43,505 bases of DNA from Paulinella micropora (taxonomy: Eukaryota; Cercozoa; Imbricatea; Euglyphida): positions 209,724 through 253,228 of the forward strand of contig BJOX01000210.1 of the NCBI GenBank assembly GCA_009731375.1. Direction: 5' to 3'. Below are positions 1 to 10,598 of the stretch, one piece after another; positions within the stretch are counted from its first letter, which is position 1; every line of letters starts with the position of its first letter. A program made the position numbers and the translations under genes. The notes under the pieces were generated by a model. That model was not told the DNA's origin. It did no database searches and saw only the letters and a program-made list of their open reading frames with translations.

Positions 1-150
1 AGGTAGGCAGGCAGGTAGGTAGGTAGGCAGGTAGGTAGGCAGGTAGGTAGGTAGGTAGGCAGGCAGGTAGGTAGGTAGGTAGGTAGGTAGGCAGGTAGGT
101 AGGTAGGTAGGTAGGTAGGTAGGTAGGTAGGCAGGTAGGTAAGTACCTCC
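1..150. repeat. GGTA/GGCA tetranucleotide array
   Basis: An almost pure GGTA repeat with GGCA variants fills the left edge. It lies in the intron after gene A exon 27, directly beyond its donor region. Confidence 0.95.
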
Positions 151-191
151 TCAACTGGCTGGTCTGCACGCACGGTCGACAGCTCCCTCAC

Positions 192-350
192 CTCTCCCCA
201 TCGAAAGTCGACACGATCTTCCATGAAGACATAGTATTGGAACCGGTGTTTCTCCCGCCTGCGGTGGCGGCGGTGGTGGCGGTGGGGAGGATTCGTCTTC
301 ACTCCGTGGTTGTGGACATGCACGTGGTGGTGATGCATATGCTGCAGCTC
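192..350 (-). CDS. Gene A exon 27: His/Arg-rich
   Basis: This 159-nt exon has acceptor tctttcag and donor GGAG|GTGAGG. In phase 0 it reads ELQHMHHHHVHVHNHGVK, a HRHHRRHRRR block, then FQYYVFMEDRVDFRWGE. In the next frame it is also open and poly-Pro (SEDESS then eight Pro). The aromatic tail favours the first reading but does not settle it. Six upstream copies of its 5' edge lie at 407-848. Confidence 0.55.
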
Positions 351-352
351 CT

Positions 353-404
<52 letters not shown>

Positions 405-850
405 TACACCGTGGTGGTGCATATGCTGCAGCTCCTTGCATGCATGCATGTATGATATGTGATGTGATGTGATGTGATATGATATGATATGCACGTGGTG
501 GTGGTGCATATGCTGCAGCTCCTGCATGCATGTACGATATGTGATGTGATGTGATGAGATGTGATATGATGTGATATGATATGATATGACATGCACGTGG
601 TGGTGGTGGTGCATATGCTGCAGCTCCTGCATGCATGTATGATATGTGATGTGATGTGATGTGATGAGATGTGATATGATGTGATATGATATGATATGAC
701 ATGCACGTGGTGGTGGTGCATATGCTGCAGCACGTGGTGGTGGTGCATATGCTGCAGCTCCTGCATGCATGTGATGTGATGAGATGTGATGAGATGTGAT
801 ATGATATGATATGACATGCACGTGGTGGTGGTGCATATGCTACAGCTCCT
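351..850. repeat. Exon 27 5'-edge array with GATA and GATGT/GATAT repeats
   Basis: Six copies of the exon 27 acceptor and its first 25-30 bases (key part tgcatatgctgcagctcc on the plus strand) occur at 407, 490, 593, 710, 733 and 817. They are spaced by GATA, GTGAT and GATAT repeats. Confidence 0.85.
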
Positions 851-936
851 ATATCCATGCATGTATGCATGCATGTATGTATGTATATGTGTGTATGTGC
901 GTATTGTATGACCATGATCTACATCGAGCACCGCAC

Positions 937-953
937 CTGTTTTTCCGCGTGTG
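937..953 (-). CDS. Gene A exon 26 (17-nt microexon candidate)
   Basis: The 17-nt stretch reads (A)HAEKQ between acceptor gtcgcaag and donor ACAG|GTGCGG. It is proposed because it converts the phase-1 end of exon 25 into the phase-0 start of exon 27. Without it exon 27 is read in another open frame. Confidence 0.25.
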
Positions 954-990
954 CTTGCGACATGTATGTATGTATGTACGTATGTATGAC

Positions 991-1059
991 CTGCTGCCCA
1001 CGTGTGCTGGCCACGTGGTTCGGAGTCAAGGAATACCATCCCGAGCCGGGCAGGGTGCA
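991..1059 (-). CDS. Gene A exon 25
   Basis: This 69-nt exon encodes (V)HPARLGMVFLDSEPRGQHT, then WAA, with acceptor cataccccag-like and donor GCAG|GTCATA. Phase 1 in and 1 out; the incoming phase fits exon 24. Confidence 0.5.
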
Positions 1060-1232
1060 CTGGGTATGGAATGGGAGACCTGAAGGCGAGATGGAGTAGA
1101 GGAGAGGGAGCGGGAGGGGAGAGGGGGGAAGGAGAGGGGAGGGGAGGAGAGGAGAGGAGAGGAGGGGAGGAGAGGAGAGGAGGGGAGAGGAGAGAGGAGG
1201 GGAGGGAAGGAGAGGGGAGGAGGTTGGATTAC

Positions 1233-1671
1233 CTTGCACCTCCGCGCCGTCGCCTTGGAGCGAGCTATGCACCGAGTGTGAGCGGCGTGCGTAGCGTCTT
1301 TTGCCAGGTGTGTTGTGGTCCTCCGGGTAGTCCGGACGGGGGGTTACGGCAGTGGCGGCGGGGCCACCGGCGGCCGGGTTGTTGGAGGGAACAGACAGGG
1401 TGGAGGAGGTAGAGGTAGCTGCGAGCGGGCCGGTGGTAGGGGAGGATGGCTCGTGGGAAGAAGAAGAAGCCGAAGAAGAGGAGGAAGAGGCGGGTGGTTG
1501 TGGTGGTGGTTGTGCGGGTTGGTTGCCATTGTGCGGTTGAGGTTGAGGTGGTGGCTGGCTGTGGGGCTTGTGCTGCGACTGTGACGTAGCAGACGTAGCC
1601 TTCTCCGGAGTTCTCTCAGACTTCTCCGGACTTTTCTCGGATTTGGCCCGCATGCTCTGGAGGAATTCCAC
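1233..1671 (-). CDS. Gene A exon 24: Ser/Pro/Gln-rich low-complexity region
   Basis: This 439-nt exon opens VEFLQSMRAKSEKSPEKSER, runs through Pro-Gln and poly-Ser stretches, and ends RRYARRSHSVHSSLQ...EVQ. The acceptor catacatag lies directly on a CATA repeat; the donor is CAAG|GTAATC. Phase 0 in and 1 out. Composition indicates a disordered region with SP-type phosphorylation sites. Confidence 0.72.
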
Positions 1672-1734
1672 CTATGTATGTATGTATGTATGTATGTATT
1701 CATCATGCACAAATACGCGCACAGAGCAAGCAAG

Positions 1735-1765
<31 letters not shown>

Positions 1766-1784
1766 TGTCTGTAAGTGCATGGAC

Positions 1785-1907
1785 CACGGGAAGCTGCAGC
1801 GTTTCTAGGCTGCGCGAGCTTAAGCCGTGCATGTCTTGTTCTGTCAGCTCGTCAACCATGTGGCCGGAGTCACTCAGGACCGGCAAGGCGGGGAGCCCGC
1901 GAATTAC
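1785..1907 (-). CDS. Gene A exon 23
   Basis: This 41-codon exon begins VIRGLPALPVLSDSGHMVDE and ends SLETLQLPV. The acceptor is catccctag. The donor is GTG|GTCCAT, or three bases earlier; both keep phase 0. It is followed by CA and GA repeats. Confidence 0.65.
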
Positions 1908-2745
1908 CTAGGGATGGGATAGGATGTGATGTGATGTGATATGGTATGGTATGGGGTATGGTATATGGTATGATATGGCATGATATATGGTATGGTACGG
2001 TACGGTACGGTATTGTATGGTATGGTATGGTATGGTATGGTGTGGTGCGGTGTGGTGTGGTGTGGTATGGTATGGTATGGTATGGTATGGTACGGTATGG
2101 TATGGTATGGCATGGTATGGTATGGTATGGTATATGGTTTATGGTTTATGGTATATGATATGATATGACATGATATGATATGACATGATATGATATGATA
2201 TAATATGGTATGATATGATATGATATGATATGATATGGTATGATATGGTATGATATGATATGATGTGATGTGATGTAATGTGATGTGATGTGATGCGATA
2301 TGATATGATATGATATGATATGGTATGATATGGTATGATATGATATGATATGACATGACATATGATATGATATGATATGATATGACATGATATGATATGA
2401 TATGATATGATGTGATGTGATGTGATGTGATATGATAGTGATGTGATGTGATGTGATGAGATATGCTATGCTATGATATGCTGTGATGTGATGTGATGTG
2501 ATGCGATGCGACGCGACGCGATGCGATGCGATGCGATGTGATGTGATGTGATGTGATGTGATATGATATGATATGATATGATATGATATGATATGATATG
2601 ATATGATATGATATGAGATATGATATGATATGAGATATGATATGATCGAAATATGATACGATCGAAATCTGATACGGTCGAAATATGATACGATCGAAAT
2701 ATGATACGATCGAAATATGATACGATTGAAATTTGATATGATATG
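1908..2745. repeat. GATAT/GGTAT pentanucleotide field
   Basis: A continuous field of GATAT, GGTAT and GTGAT repeats fills this intron. At 2640-2735 a tandem unit of about 16 bp (atatgatacgatcgaa) occurs five times with small changes. No coding sequence seen. Confidence 0.93.
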
Positions 2746-2747
2746 AC

Positions 2748-2849
2748 CATTTCGCGCAAGGCCACCACGGCGGGTGTGGTGGCCTCCACAGCGCCTAGCT
2801 CGTTGTTGGCCGGCGGCTCGTGGCAGTGAATCACATCCTGCACGGGCGC
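2748..2849 (-). CDS. Gene A exon 22
   Basis: This 34-codon exon runs from [19 protein letters not shown] to VVALREM. It is GC-rich amid AT-rich repeats, with a strong acceptor (tcttgtttcag) and donor ATG|GTCATA. Phase is 0 on both sides. No edge copies are visible. Confidence 0.72.
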
Positions 2850-2869
2850 CTGAAACAAGAGCAGCGACA

Positions 2870-2923
2870 ACAGCGACAACAACAGCAGCGATAACAACAA
2901 CAAGGACAACAACAGCAGCAGCG

Positions 2924-2962
<39 letters not shown>

Positions 2963-2965
2963 GCG

Positions 2966-3008
<43 letters not shown>

Positions 3009-3090
3009 ACAACAAACAAACAAACAAACAATGAAACAAACAAACAAACAAACAAGCAAACAACAACAACAACGACGACAACAACAAGAG
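2870..3090. repeat. CAA trinucleotide and CAAA repeats
   Basis: CAA repeats grade into CAAA and then GA repeats upstream of exon 22. The Val- or Gln-type open frames here are repeat artefacts. Confidence 0.93.
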
Positions 3091-3171
3091 AGAGAGAGAG
3101 AGAGAGATAGATAGATAGATAGATAGATAGGTAGATAGGTAGATAGATAGATAGGTAGGTAGGTAGGTAGG

Positions 3172-3218
<47 letters not shown>

Positions 3219-3333
3219 GTAGATAGATAGATAGATAGATAGACAGAGAGACAGATAGATAGATAGATAGATAGAAATATAGATACATGGATGGATGGAT
3301 GGATGACTTGAAAGAGTGGCTGGAAGATGTGCG

Positions 3334-3364
<31 letters not shown>

Positions 3365-3366
<2 letters not shown>

Positions 3367-3476
3367 GATATCGCAAAAGGAATGTAGTCCTTGCAAAGGA
3401 ACGCAGTTTCACATCAAACAGCAATTTGTGTACTGTGCATGTGTCCGGGATGGAATCACGGGTAGACAGTGTTCTA
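3365..3476 (-). mobile_element. Microsatellite-bounded dispersed element, family F4, copy 1
   Basis: About 110 bp of non-repetitive sequence lies between two GATA arrays. It also occurs at 4213-4329 and, in the other orientation, at 32045-32158. Copies read open for about 35 codons in one frame, but the frame differs between copies through small indels, so it is probably not coding. Confidence 0.7.
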
Positions 3477-3569
3477 GATAGATAGATAGATAGATAGATA
3501 GATGGATGGATGGATGGATGGATAGATGGATGACTTGAAAAAGTGCTGGAAGATGTGTGGATGGATAAT

Positions 3570-3611
<42 letters not shown>

Positions 3612-3660
3612 CGATGGATGGATGGATGGATGACTTGAAAGAGTGGCTGGAAGATGTGCG

Positions 3661-3691
<31 letters not shown>

Positions 3692-3757
3692 GGATGAATG
3701 GATGGATGGCCTGAAAGAGTGGTTCGAAGATAGGCGGATAGACAGATAAATAGATAA

Positions 3758-3790
<33 letters not shown>

Positions 3791-3818
3791 AAGATAGGTA
3801 GGTAGGTAGGTAGGTAGG

Positions 3819-3856
<38 letters not shown>

Positions 3857-4010
3857 TATGGATAGATAGATGGATGAATGGATGGCCTGAAAGAGTGGTT
3901 GGAAGATAGGCGGATAGACAGACAGATAGATAGATAGATAGATAGATAGAAATATAGATGGATGGATGGATGGTTGGATGACTTGAAAGAGTGGCTGCAA
4001 GATGTGCGGG

Positions 4011-4061
<51 letters not shown>

Positions 4062-4138
4062 ATAGAAAGATAGATAGATAGAAATAGATAGATGGATGGA
4101 TGGATGGATGACTTGAAAGAGTGGCTGGAAGATGTGCG

Positions 4139-4176
<38 letters not shown>

Positions 4177-4212
4177 AAGATTGATAGATAGATAGAAAGA
4201 TTGATAGATAGA

Positions 4213-4329
4213 TAGATGAGATATCGCAAAAGGAATGTAGTCCTTGCAAAGGAACGCAGTTTTCACATCAAACAGCAATTTGTGTACTGTGCATGTCCGG
4301 GATGGGAATCACGGGTAGACTGTGTTCTA
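4213..4329 (-). mobile_element. Family F4 element, copy 2
   Basis: Nearly identical to 3365-3476, with single-base insertions (gggaatcac, an extra T in the TTTCACATC part) and a deleted dinucleotide. GATA repeats flank both sides. Confidence 0.7.
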
Positions 4330-4570
4330 GATAGATAGATAGATAGATAGATGGATGGATAGATGGATGACTTGAAAAAGTGCTGGAAGATGTGTGGATA
4401 GATAGATAGATAGATAGATAGATAGACAGATAGACAGATAGATAGATAGATAGACAGATAGATAGATAGATAGATAGATGGATGGATGGATGGATGGATG
4501 ACTTGAAAGAGTGGCTGGAATATGTGCGGATAGATAGATAGATAGACAGATAGATGAATGGATGGATGAC

Positions 4571-4627
4571 CTGAAATAGTGGTTGAAAGATGTGTGCGAA
4601 TGTTTGAATCATATGCAAGCACTCAAC
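4571..4627 (-). CDS. Gene A exon 21
   Basis: This 19-codon exon encodes [19 protein letters not shown], a probable helix, with acceptor tatcttctag and donor TCAG|GTCATC. Only phase 0 is open, and it fits both neighbours. Nine copies of its 3' half plus donor lie downstream between 3304 and 4529. Confidence 0.65.
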
Positions 4628-4639
4628 CTAGAAGATAGG

Positions 4640-5195
4640 GATAGGATAGATAGGAAAGGATGTAGGACAGATAGGAGAGGATATAGGAGCAGGATGGGAT
4701 GGGATAGGATAGGATAGGATAGGAGAGGATAGAATAGGATAGGATAGAATAGAATGGAACGGAATAGAATAGAATAGAATAGAAAAGAATAGAATGGAAT
4801 AGAAAGGAAAAGCAAAGAAAAGCAAAGAAAATAGATTAGATTGGAATAGAATAGAATAAAATTGAGAATAGAATAGATTAGATTGGAATAGAATAGATTA
4901 GATTGGAATAGAATAGAATAGAAAAGAATAGATTAGATTGGAACAGAATAGAAGAGAAAATAGATTAGATTGGAATAAAATAGAATAGAATAGATTAGAT
5001 TGGAATAGAATAGAATAGAATAGATTAGATTAGATTGGAATAGAATAGAATAGATTGGAATAGATTGGAATAAGAACCTGCTTACGCAGGTGGGCGCAGG
5101 ATATAGAAGGATAGGATAGGGGATGGGGGATAGGGGATAGGGATCAGGGAATAGGGGATAGAGGATGGGGAGAGGAAGAGGATAGGAGAGGGCAG
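4640..5195. repeat. GAATA and GGATA pentanucleotide fields, with exon 20 3'-edge copy
   Basis: GGATA then GAATA repeats run to 5070. A short copy of the exon 20 3' end with donor sits at 5075-5100, then G-rich GGGATA sequence runs to the gap at 5196-5408. Confidence 0.85.
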
Positions 5196-5408
5196 NNNNN
5201 NNNNNNNNNNNNNNNNNNNNNNNNNNNNNNNNNNNNNNNNNNNNNNNNNNNNNNNNNNNNNNNNNNNNNNNNNNNNNNNNNNNNNNNNNNNNNNNNNNNN
5301 NNNNNNNNNNNNNNNNNNNNNNNNNNNNNNNNNNNNNNNNNNNNNNNNNNNNNNNNNNNNNNNNNNNNNNNNNNNNNNNNNNNNNNNNNNNNNNNNNNNN
5401 NNNNNNNN

Positions 5409-5602
5409 GGGGAGGGTAGGGTAGGGTAGGATAGTGTAGTGTAGGGTAGTGTAGGGTAGTGTAGTGTAGGGTAGGGTAGGGTAGGGTAGGGCAGTGTAGG
5501 GTAGGGTAAGGTAGGTCAAGGTAGGTCAAGGTAAGTCAAGGTAAGGTAAGGCAGGGTAAGGTAGGGTAAGGTAGGGTAGGGTATAATAATAATAATAATA
5601 AC

Positions 5603-5697
<95 letters not shown>

Positions 5698-5857
5698 TAA
5701 TAATAATAATAAAAATAATAATAATAGTAGTAGTAGTAGTGATAATAATAATAGTAATAATAATAACAATAATCATAACAATAATAATAATAACTACTAC
5801 TACTACTACTAATAATAATAATAAAAATAATAATAATAATAATGATAATAATATAAC

Positions 5858-5904
<47 letters not shown>

Positions 5905-5905
5905 A
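5409..5905. repeat. GGGTA/GGTAA and AAT trinucleotide arrays
   Basis: GGGTA-type repeats (5409-5580) are followed by a 320-bp AAT array with GAT and AGT variants up to the donor of exon 20. Long Ile or Asn open frames are artefacts. Confidence 0.93.
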
Positions 5906-5907
5906 AC

Positions 5908-6119
5908 CTGCGTCACCACACGCAGGTGTGCGCACGCGCCACGGCCAATCCGGCCGGCCCGGCCTGTCGATCCGCTATCCTCGCCACCAGCGCCCTCCTT
6001 TCTGGGACGGGGTGGCGAGGGCGAGGTGTGTAGTTTGGAGACGGGGCTGTCGCCAGTCAAACGCCGCGAAGAGATGGGGGAAGGGGTGGGGGGAGGGGAG
6101 GCAGCGATGCCTGCGTCCT
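5908..6119 (-). CDS. Gene A exon 20: Pro/Ser/Gly-rich linker
   Basis: This 212-nt exon starts (E)[18 protein letters not shown], continues with [18 protein letters not shown] and ends HLRVVTQ. The acceptor is tatatactttcag and the donor GCAG|GTTTCA. Phase 1 in and 0 out. Three upstream copies of acceptor plus 5' end lie at 6192-6232, 6280-6322 and 6440-6484. A short 3'-end copy with the donor lies downstream at 5075-5100. Confidence 0.68.
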
Positions 6120-6146
6120 CTGAAAGTATATATATATATATATAAA

Positions 6147-6188
<42 letters not shown>

Positions 6189-6236
6189 TATGAAGAGATG
6201 GGAGGAGGGATGCAGCGATGCCTGCGTCCTCTGTAA

Positions 6237-6274
<38 letters not shown>

Positions 6275-6326
6275 TACATGAAGAGATGGGGGGGAGGGGA
6301 GGCAGCGATGCCTGTGTCCTCTGTAA

Positions 6327-6418
<92 letters not shown>

Positions 6419-6487
6419 GGGGGGGGGAANNNNNNNNNNGAAGAGATGGGGGGAGGGGAGGCAGCGATGCCTGCGTCCTCTGTAAGA

Positions 6488-6526
<39 letters not shown>

Positions 6527-6600
6527 CATATATATATGAATATGAATATGAATAAGAATATAAATTTCAATGTAAGTATAAGTATAAATATAAGTATAAA
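6120..6600. repeat. TA dinucleotide arrays with three exon 20 5'-edge copies
   Basis: Three copies of the exon 20 acceptor and first 35 bases (6192-6232, 6280-6322, 6440-6484) are separated by TA repeats. A 10-N gap at 6430 follows a poly-G tract. Confidence 0.88.
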
Positions 6601-6659
6601 TATGAATATGAATCTGGAATATGTGTGTATCTTTATAGAAATCCCCACCGCTGACATAA

Positions 6660-6885
6660 TCGTTACAACAACAACAACAAGAACAAGAACAACAACAAGA
6701 ACAAGAACAAGAACAACAAGAACAAGAAGAACAAGAAGAACAACAACAAGAACAACAAGAACAACATCAACAACAAGAACAAGAACAACAACGAAAACAA
6801 GAACAACAACAACAACAACAACAACAACAAGATGGTGTTTCCCCCCCTCTCCTGCCAATATAAGGGTTAGTAAGTTTTTAGTTTC

Positions 6886-6931
<46 letters not shown>

Positions 6932-7080
6932 CATATATACAGCTCATTTCTGATTGTTTACTGTTCTTTAAGTTCAACATGTGTATGTAGGCTTACCTAT
7001 ATGCAGATGATATTGATGCTGATGATGACATATGTTGTTGTTGTTGTTCCTCCTCCTCCTCCTCCTTCTTCTTCTTCTTC
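6660..7080. repeat. CAA/GAA trinucleotide array, TA array and TTG/TCC/TTC array
   Basis: CAA and GAA repeats run to 6830, a unique patch follows to 6885, then TA repeats, unique sequence to 7028 and a short TTG/TCC/TTC run just downstream of exon 19. No exon is supported here. Confidence 0.85.
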
Positions 7081-7089
7081 TACCTCTAC

Positions 7090-7179
7090 CTGATCTTTCC
7101 CCAGGTTGGCGTAAGTTGGGCAGCGAGACAACCGCATAGTCCACTCCGAGACAAAACGACTCCAACAACAGAAAAAGGT
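7090..7179 (-). CDS. Gene A exon 19
   Basis: This 90-nt exon encodes (D)[18 protein letters not shown], then LPNLRQPGERS. The acceptor (ctatttccctag) and donor (TCAG|GTAGAG) are both good. All frames are open; this one, phase 1 in and 1 out, joins exon 20. Five copies of the acceptor plus 5' part lie upstream (7257, 7563, 7826, 8074, 8376). The plus strand also shows an AG and a GT at the edges, but the side on which the copies lie supports the minus strand. Confidence 0.6.
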
Positions 7180-7376
7180 CTAGGGAAATAGAAAGATAGG
7201 TAGGGAGATTGGTAGGTAGTTAGGTAGGTAGGTAGGTAGATAGGTAGATAAGTGGGCCACTCCGAGACAAAACGACTCCAACAACAGAAAAAGGTCTAGG
7301 GAAATAGAAAGATAGGTAGGGAGATAGGTATGTAGTTAGGTAGGTAGGTAGGTAGGTGGGTAGGTAGGTAGGTAGG

Positions 7377-7411
<35 letters not shown>

Positions 7412-7444
7412 GTAGGTAGGTAGGTAGGTAGGTAGGTAGGTAGG

Positions 7445-7475
<31 letters not shown>

Positions 7476-7534
7476 GTAGGTAGGTAGGTAGGTAGATAGG
7501 GAGATAGATAGAAGATAGATAGATAGATAGACAT

Positions 7535-7565
<31 letters not shown>

Positions 7566-7710
7566 CGAGACAAAACGACTCCAACAGCAGAAAGAGGTCT
7601 AGACAGATAGAAAGATAGGTAGAGAGATATGTAGGTAGTTAGGTAGGTAGGTAGGTAGGTAGGTAGATAGGTGGGTAGGTAGGTAGGTAGGTAGGTAGAT
7701 AGATATATAT

Positions 7711-7743
<33 letters not shown>

Positions 7744-8515
7744 TAGATAGATAGATAGATAGGTAGGTAGGTAGGTAGGTAGATAGATAGGTAGATAGAT
7801 AGAAGATAGATAGATAGATAGATAGATACGAGACAAAACGACTCCAACAGCAGAAAGAGGTCTAGAAAAACAGAAAGATAGGTAGGGAGATAGGTAGGTA
7901 GTTAGGTAGATAGGTAGGTAGGTAGGTGGGTAGGTAGGTAGGTAGGTAGGTAGGTAGATAGATAGATAGATAGGTAGGTAGGTAGATAGGTAAGTAGGTA
8001 GGTAGGTAGGTAGATAGATAGGTAGATAGATAGATAGATAGATAGATAGACAGAAAGACAGAAAGATAGATAGATACGAGACAAAACGACTCCAACAGCA
8101 GAAAGAGGTCTAGAAAAATAGAAAGATAGGTAGGGAGATAGGTAGGTAGTTAGGTAGGTAGGTAGATAGGTGGGTAGGTAGGTAGGTAGGTAGGTAGATA
8201 GATACATAGATAGATAGATAGATAGATACATAGATAGATAGATAGATAGATAGATAGACAGATAGATAGATAGGTAGGTAGGTAGGTAGATAGGTAGGTA
8301 GGTAGGTAGGTAGGTAGATAGGGAGATAGATAGAAGATAGATAGATAGATAGACATATAGATAGAGATAGATAGATACGAGACAAAACGACTCCAACAGC
8401 AGAAAGAGGTCTAGACAAATAGAAAGATAGGTACGGAGATTGGTAGGTAGTTAGGTAGGTAGGTAGGTAGACAGGTAGATAGGTGGGTAGGTAGGTAGGT
8501 AGGTAGGTAGGTTGG

Positions 8516-8554
<39 letters not shown>

Positions 8555-8585
8555 GTAGGTGTAGGTAGGTAGGTAGGTAGGTAGG

Positions 8586-8616
<31 letters not shown>

Positions 8617-8640
8617 GTGGATAGAAAGAATTAAGAAGCC
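7180..8640. repeat. GATA/GGTA field with five exon 19 5'-edge copies
   Basis: A unit of about 250-300 bp repeats: an exon 19 acceptor plus 5' part (gacaaaacgactccaacagc core) at 7257, 7563, 7826, 8074 and 8376, then GGTA and GATA tracts of variable length. Confidence 0.88.
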
Positions 8641-8685
8641 TGAATTTACAAACAAACAAACAAACATAAATACATACATAGATAC

Positions 8686-8740
8686 CAGCGTCTGGAGGCA
8701 GAGCGATTGATTCGGGGCAGCAAGATGAGACGCCTGGGAC
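8686..8740 (-). CDS. Gene A exon 18 (partial, cut by assembly gap)
   Basis: In the frame leaving one base for exon 19, the stretch reads PGVSSCCPESIALPPDA with donor GCTG|GTATCT. Its 5' end abuts the gap at 8741. A related copy at 8912-8942 has an acceptor (gacttag) in the phase left by exon 17. The sequence beside the gap carries one extra C that breaks the frame, so the exact exon is unresolved. Confidence 0.4.
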
Positions 8741-9002
8741 NNNNNNNNNNNNNNNNNNNNNNNNNNNNNNNNNNNNNNNNNNNNNNNNNNNNNNNNNNNN
8801 NNNNNNNNNNNNNNNNNNNNNNNNNNNNNNNNNNNNNNNNNNNNNNNNNNNNNNNNNNNNNNNNNNNNNNNNNNNNNNNNNNNNNNNNNNNNNNNNNNNN
8901 NNNNNNNNNNNGTAGAGGAATGGATTCGGGGCAGGAAGAGGAGACGCTTGGACTAAGTCTAGGACTATATCTATCTCTATCTCTATCTACATCTATATCT
9001 AC

Positions 9003-9129
9003 CTCTGTCGCAATGCTAGACGAATCTTCCGGATCTCATCGGGGATCTGAGAGGCCGTGTCAACTTCACTGCCTTTTTTCCGGGCATTTCGCCTGTCCGG
9101 ACTACCACTCCTGCTCCTGTTGGGAGAGC
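9003..9129 (-). CDS. Gene A exon 17: Arg/Ser-rich segment
   Basis: This 127-nt exon begins (G)SPNRSRSGSPDRRNARKK, continues GSEVDTASQIPDEIRKIR and ends LALRQ. The acceptor is gcacgcacag and the donor AGAG|GTAGAT. Phase 1 in and 2 out. RSRSGSP resembles SR-type phosphorylation motifs, and the later part is a likely amphipathic helix. Confidence 0.68.
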
Positions 9130-9149
9130 CTGTGCGTGCATGTGTGTGT

Positions 9150-9165
9150 GTGTGTGCGTGTGTGC

Positions 9166-9258
<93 letters not shown>

Positions 9259-9463
9259 CATAACCCGGCAGGGCGCGTGGGAAGAGTAAGGTTGAGACGA
9301 GGTCGAAATGGATAGATAGATAGATAGATAGATAGGTAACCCGGCAGACGAGGTCGAAATGGATAGATAGATAGATAGATAGATAACACGGCAGGGCGCG
9401 TGGGAAGAGTAAGGCTGAGACGAGGTCGAAATGGATAGATAGATAGATAGATAGATAGATAAC
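9150..9463. repeat. GA and GATA arrays with three exon 16 3'-edge copies
   Basis: Copies of the exon 16 3' half and donor at 9261-9311, 9340-9362 and 9386-9432 alternate with GATA runs. A GA array precedes them next to exon 17. Confidence 0.88.
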
Positions 9464-9533
9464 CCGGCAGGGCGCGTGGGAAGAGTAAGGCTGAGACGAG
9501 GTCGAAATGGCTGACGACGGCGACGGGAATATC
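9464..9533 (-). CDS. Gene A exon 16, flanked by edge-copy arrays on both sides
   Basis: This 70-nt exon reads DIPVAVVSHFDLVSALLFPR, then ALP, in the frame whose spare base completes the first codon of exon 17. All three frames are open, so the frame rests on phase. The acceptor is cacatag and the donor CCGG|GTTATC. Nine copies of the acceptor plus 5' half lie upstream (9561-10316) and three copies of the 3' half plus donor lie downstream (9261-9432). Confidence 0.6.
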
Positions 9534-10403
9534 CTATGTGTATATGTATATGTGTCTGTGCAAGGCTGAGACGAGGTCGAAATGGCTGACGACGGCGACG
9601 GGAACATCCTAATGTGTATATGTGTATGTGTCTGTATGTGTATGTGTATGTGTATGAGTCAGGCTGAGACGAGGTCGAAATGGCTGACGACGGCGACGGG
9701 AACATCCTATATGTATATGTGTATGTATATGTATATGTGTATGAGTCAGGCTGAGACGAGGTCGAAATGGCTGACGAGGGCGATGGGAACATCCTATATG
9801 TATATGTGTACGTGTATGTGTATGTGTATGAGTCAGGTTGAGACGAGGTCGAAATGGCTGACGACGGCAACGGGAACATCCTATGTATATGTATATGTGT
9901 ATGTGTATGTGTATGTGTATCTGTATGGCTAGACGAGGTCGAAATGGCTGACGACGGGAACGGGAACATCCTATGTGTATATGTGTATGTGTATGTGCAA
10001 GGTTGAGACGAAGTCGAAATGGCTGACGACGGCAACGGGAACATCCTATGTGTATATGTGTATGTGTATGTGTATGAGTATGTGTATGTGTATGTGTATG
10101 AGTCAGGCTGAGACGAGGTCGAAATGGCTGACGACGGCGACGGGAATATCCTATGTGTATACGTATATGTGTATGTGTATGTGTGCATGTGCAAGGCTGA
10201 GACGAGGTCGAAATGGCTGACGACGGCGACGGGAACATCCTATGTGTATATGTATATGTATATGTGCAAGGCTGAGACGAGGTCGAAATGGCTGACGACG
10301 GCGACGGGAACATCCTATGTGTATATGTGTATTTGTATGTGTATGTATATGTATATGTGTATGTGTATGTGTATGTGTATGTACATGTATATGTGTATGT
10401 ATG

Positions 10404-10448
<45 letters not shown>

Positions 10449-10500
10449 GTATGTGTATGTATATGTATATGTGTATGTATATGTATATGTATATGTAACA
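9534..10500. repeat. TATG/TATGTG array with nine exon 16 5'-edge copies
   Basis: Nine 45-bp copies of the exon 16 5' half plus acceptor (starts near 9561, 9661, 9748, 9836, 9929, 10001, 10105, 10195 and 10270) alternate with 25-75 bp of TATG-type repeat, ending in a pure TATATG tract. Confidence 0.92.
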
Positions 10501-10509
10501 GAACATAGG

Positions 10510-10557
10510 CATGGAAACATGATAGATAGATAGATAGATAGACAGATAGATAGATAC

Positions 10558-10598
<41 letters not shown>

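Larger units (their letters stand above)
3110..4570. repeat. GATA/GGAT field with nine exon 21 3'-edge copies
   Basis: GATA and GGAT repeats are interrupted at 3304, 3531, 3634, 3711, 3886, 3979, 4109, 4371 and 4499 by a 30-bp motif (cttgaaagagtggctggaag and variants). On the minus strand this is the 3' half of exon 21 plus its donor. Confidence 0.88.

Noticed and set aside
2146-4622. Long minus-strand open frames rich in Ser-Ile-Tyr-Leu
   Set aside because: They are translations of the GATA/TATC repeat, which has no stop in several frames. The same peptide appears wherever the repeat occurs. Only the short exon-like parts have coding character.
6657-6858. Poly-Val-rich minus-strand open frame with a possible exon (GEGGKHHL)
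   Set aside because: The acceptor is plausible, but exons 19 and 20 already join in phase, and the valine stretch is just the CAA/GAA array.
7098-7179. Plus-strand exon reading VGVSWAARQPHSPLRDK
   Set aside because: It has a good acceptor and an open frame, but the copies of its edge lie on the side expected for a minus-strand exon, and the minus reading joins exon 20 in phase.
9561-10316. CRISPR-like array of 45-bp repeats with spacers
   Set aside because: The spacers are variable lengths of TATG microsatellite rather than unique sequences, the repeat is the 5' half of a neighbouring exon, and the DNA is eukaryotic.
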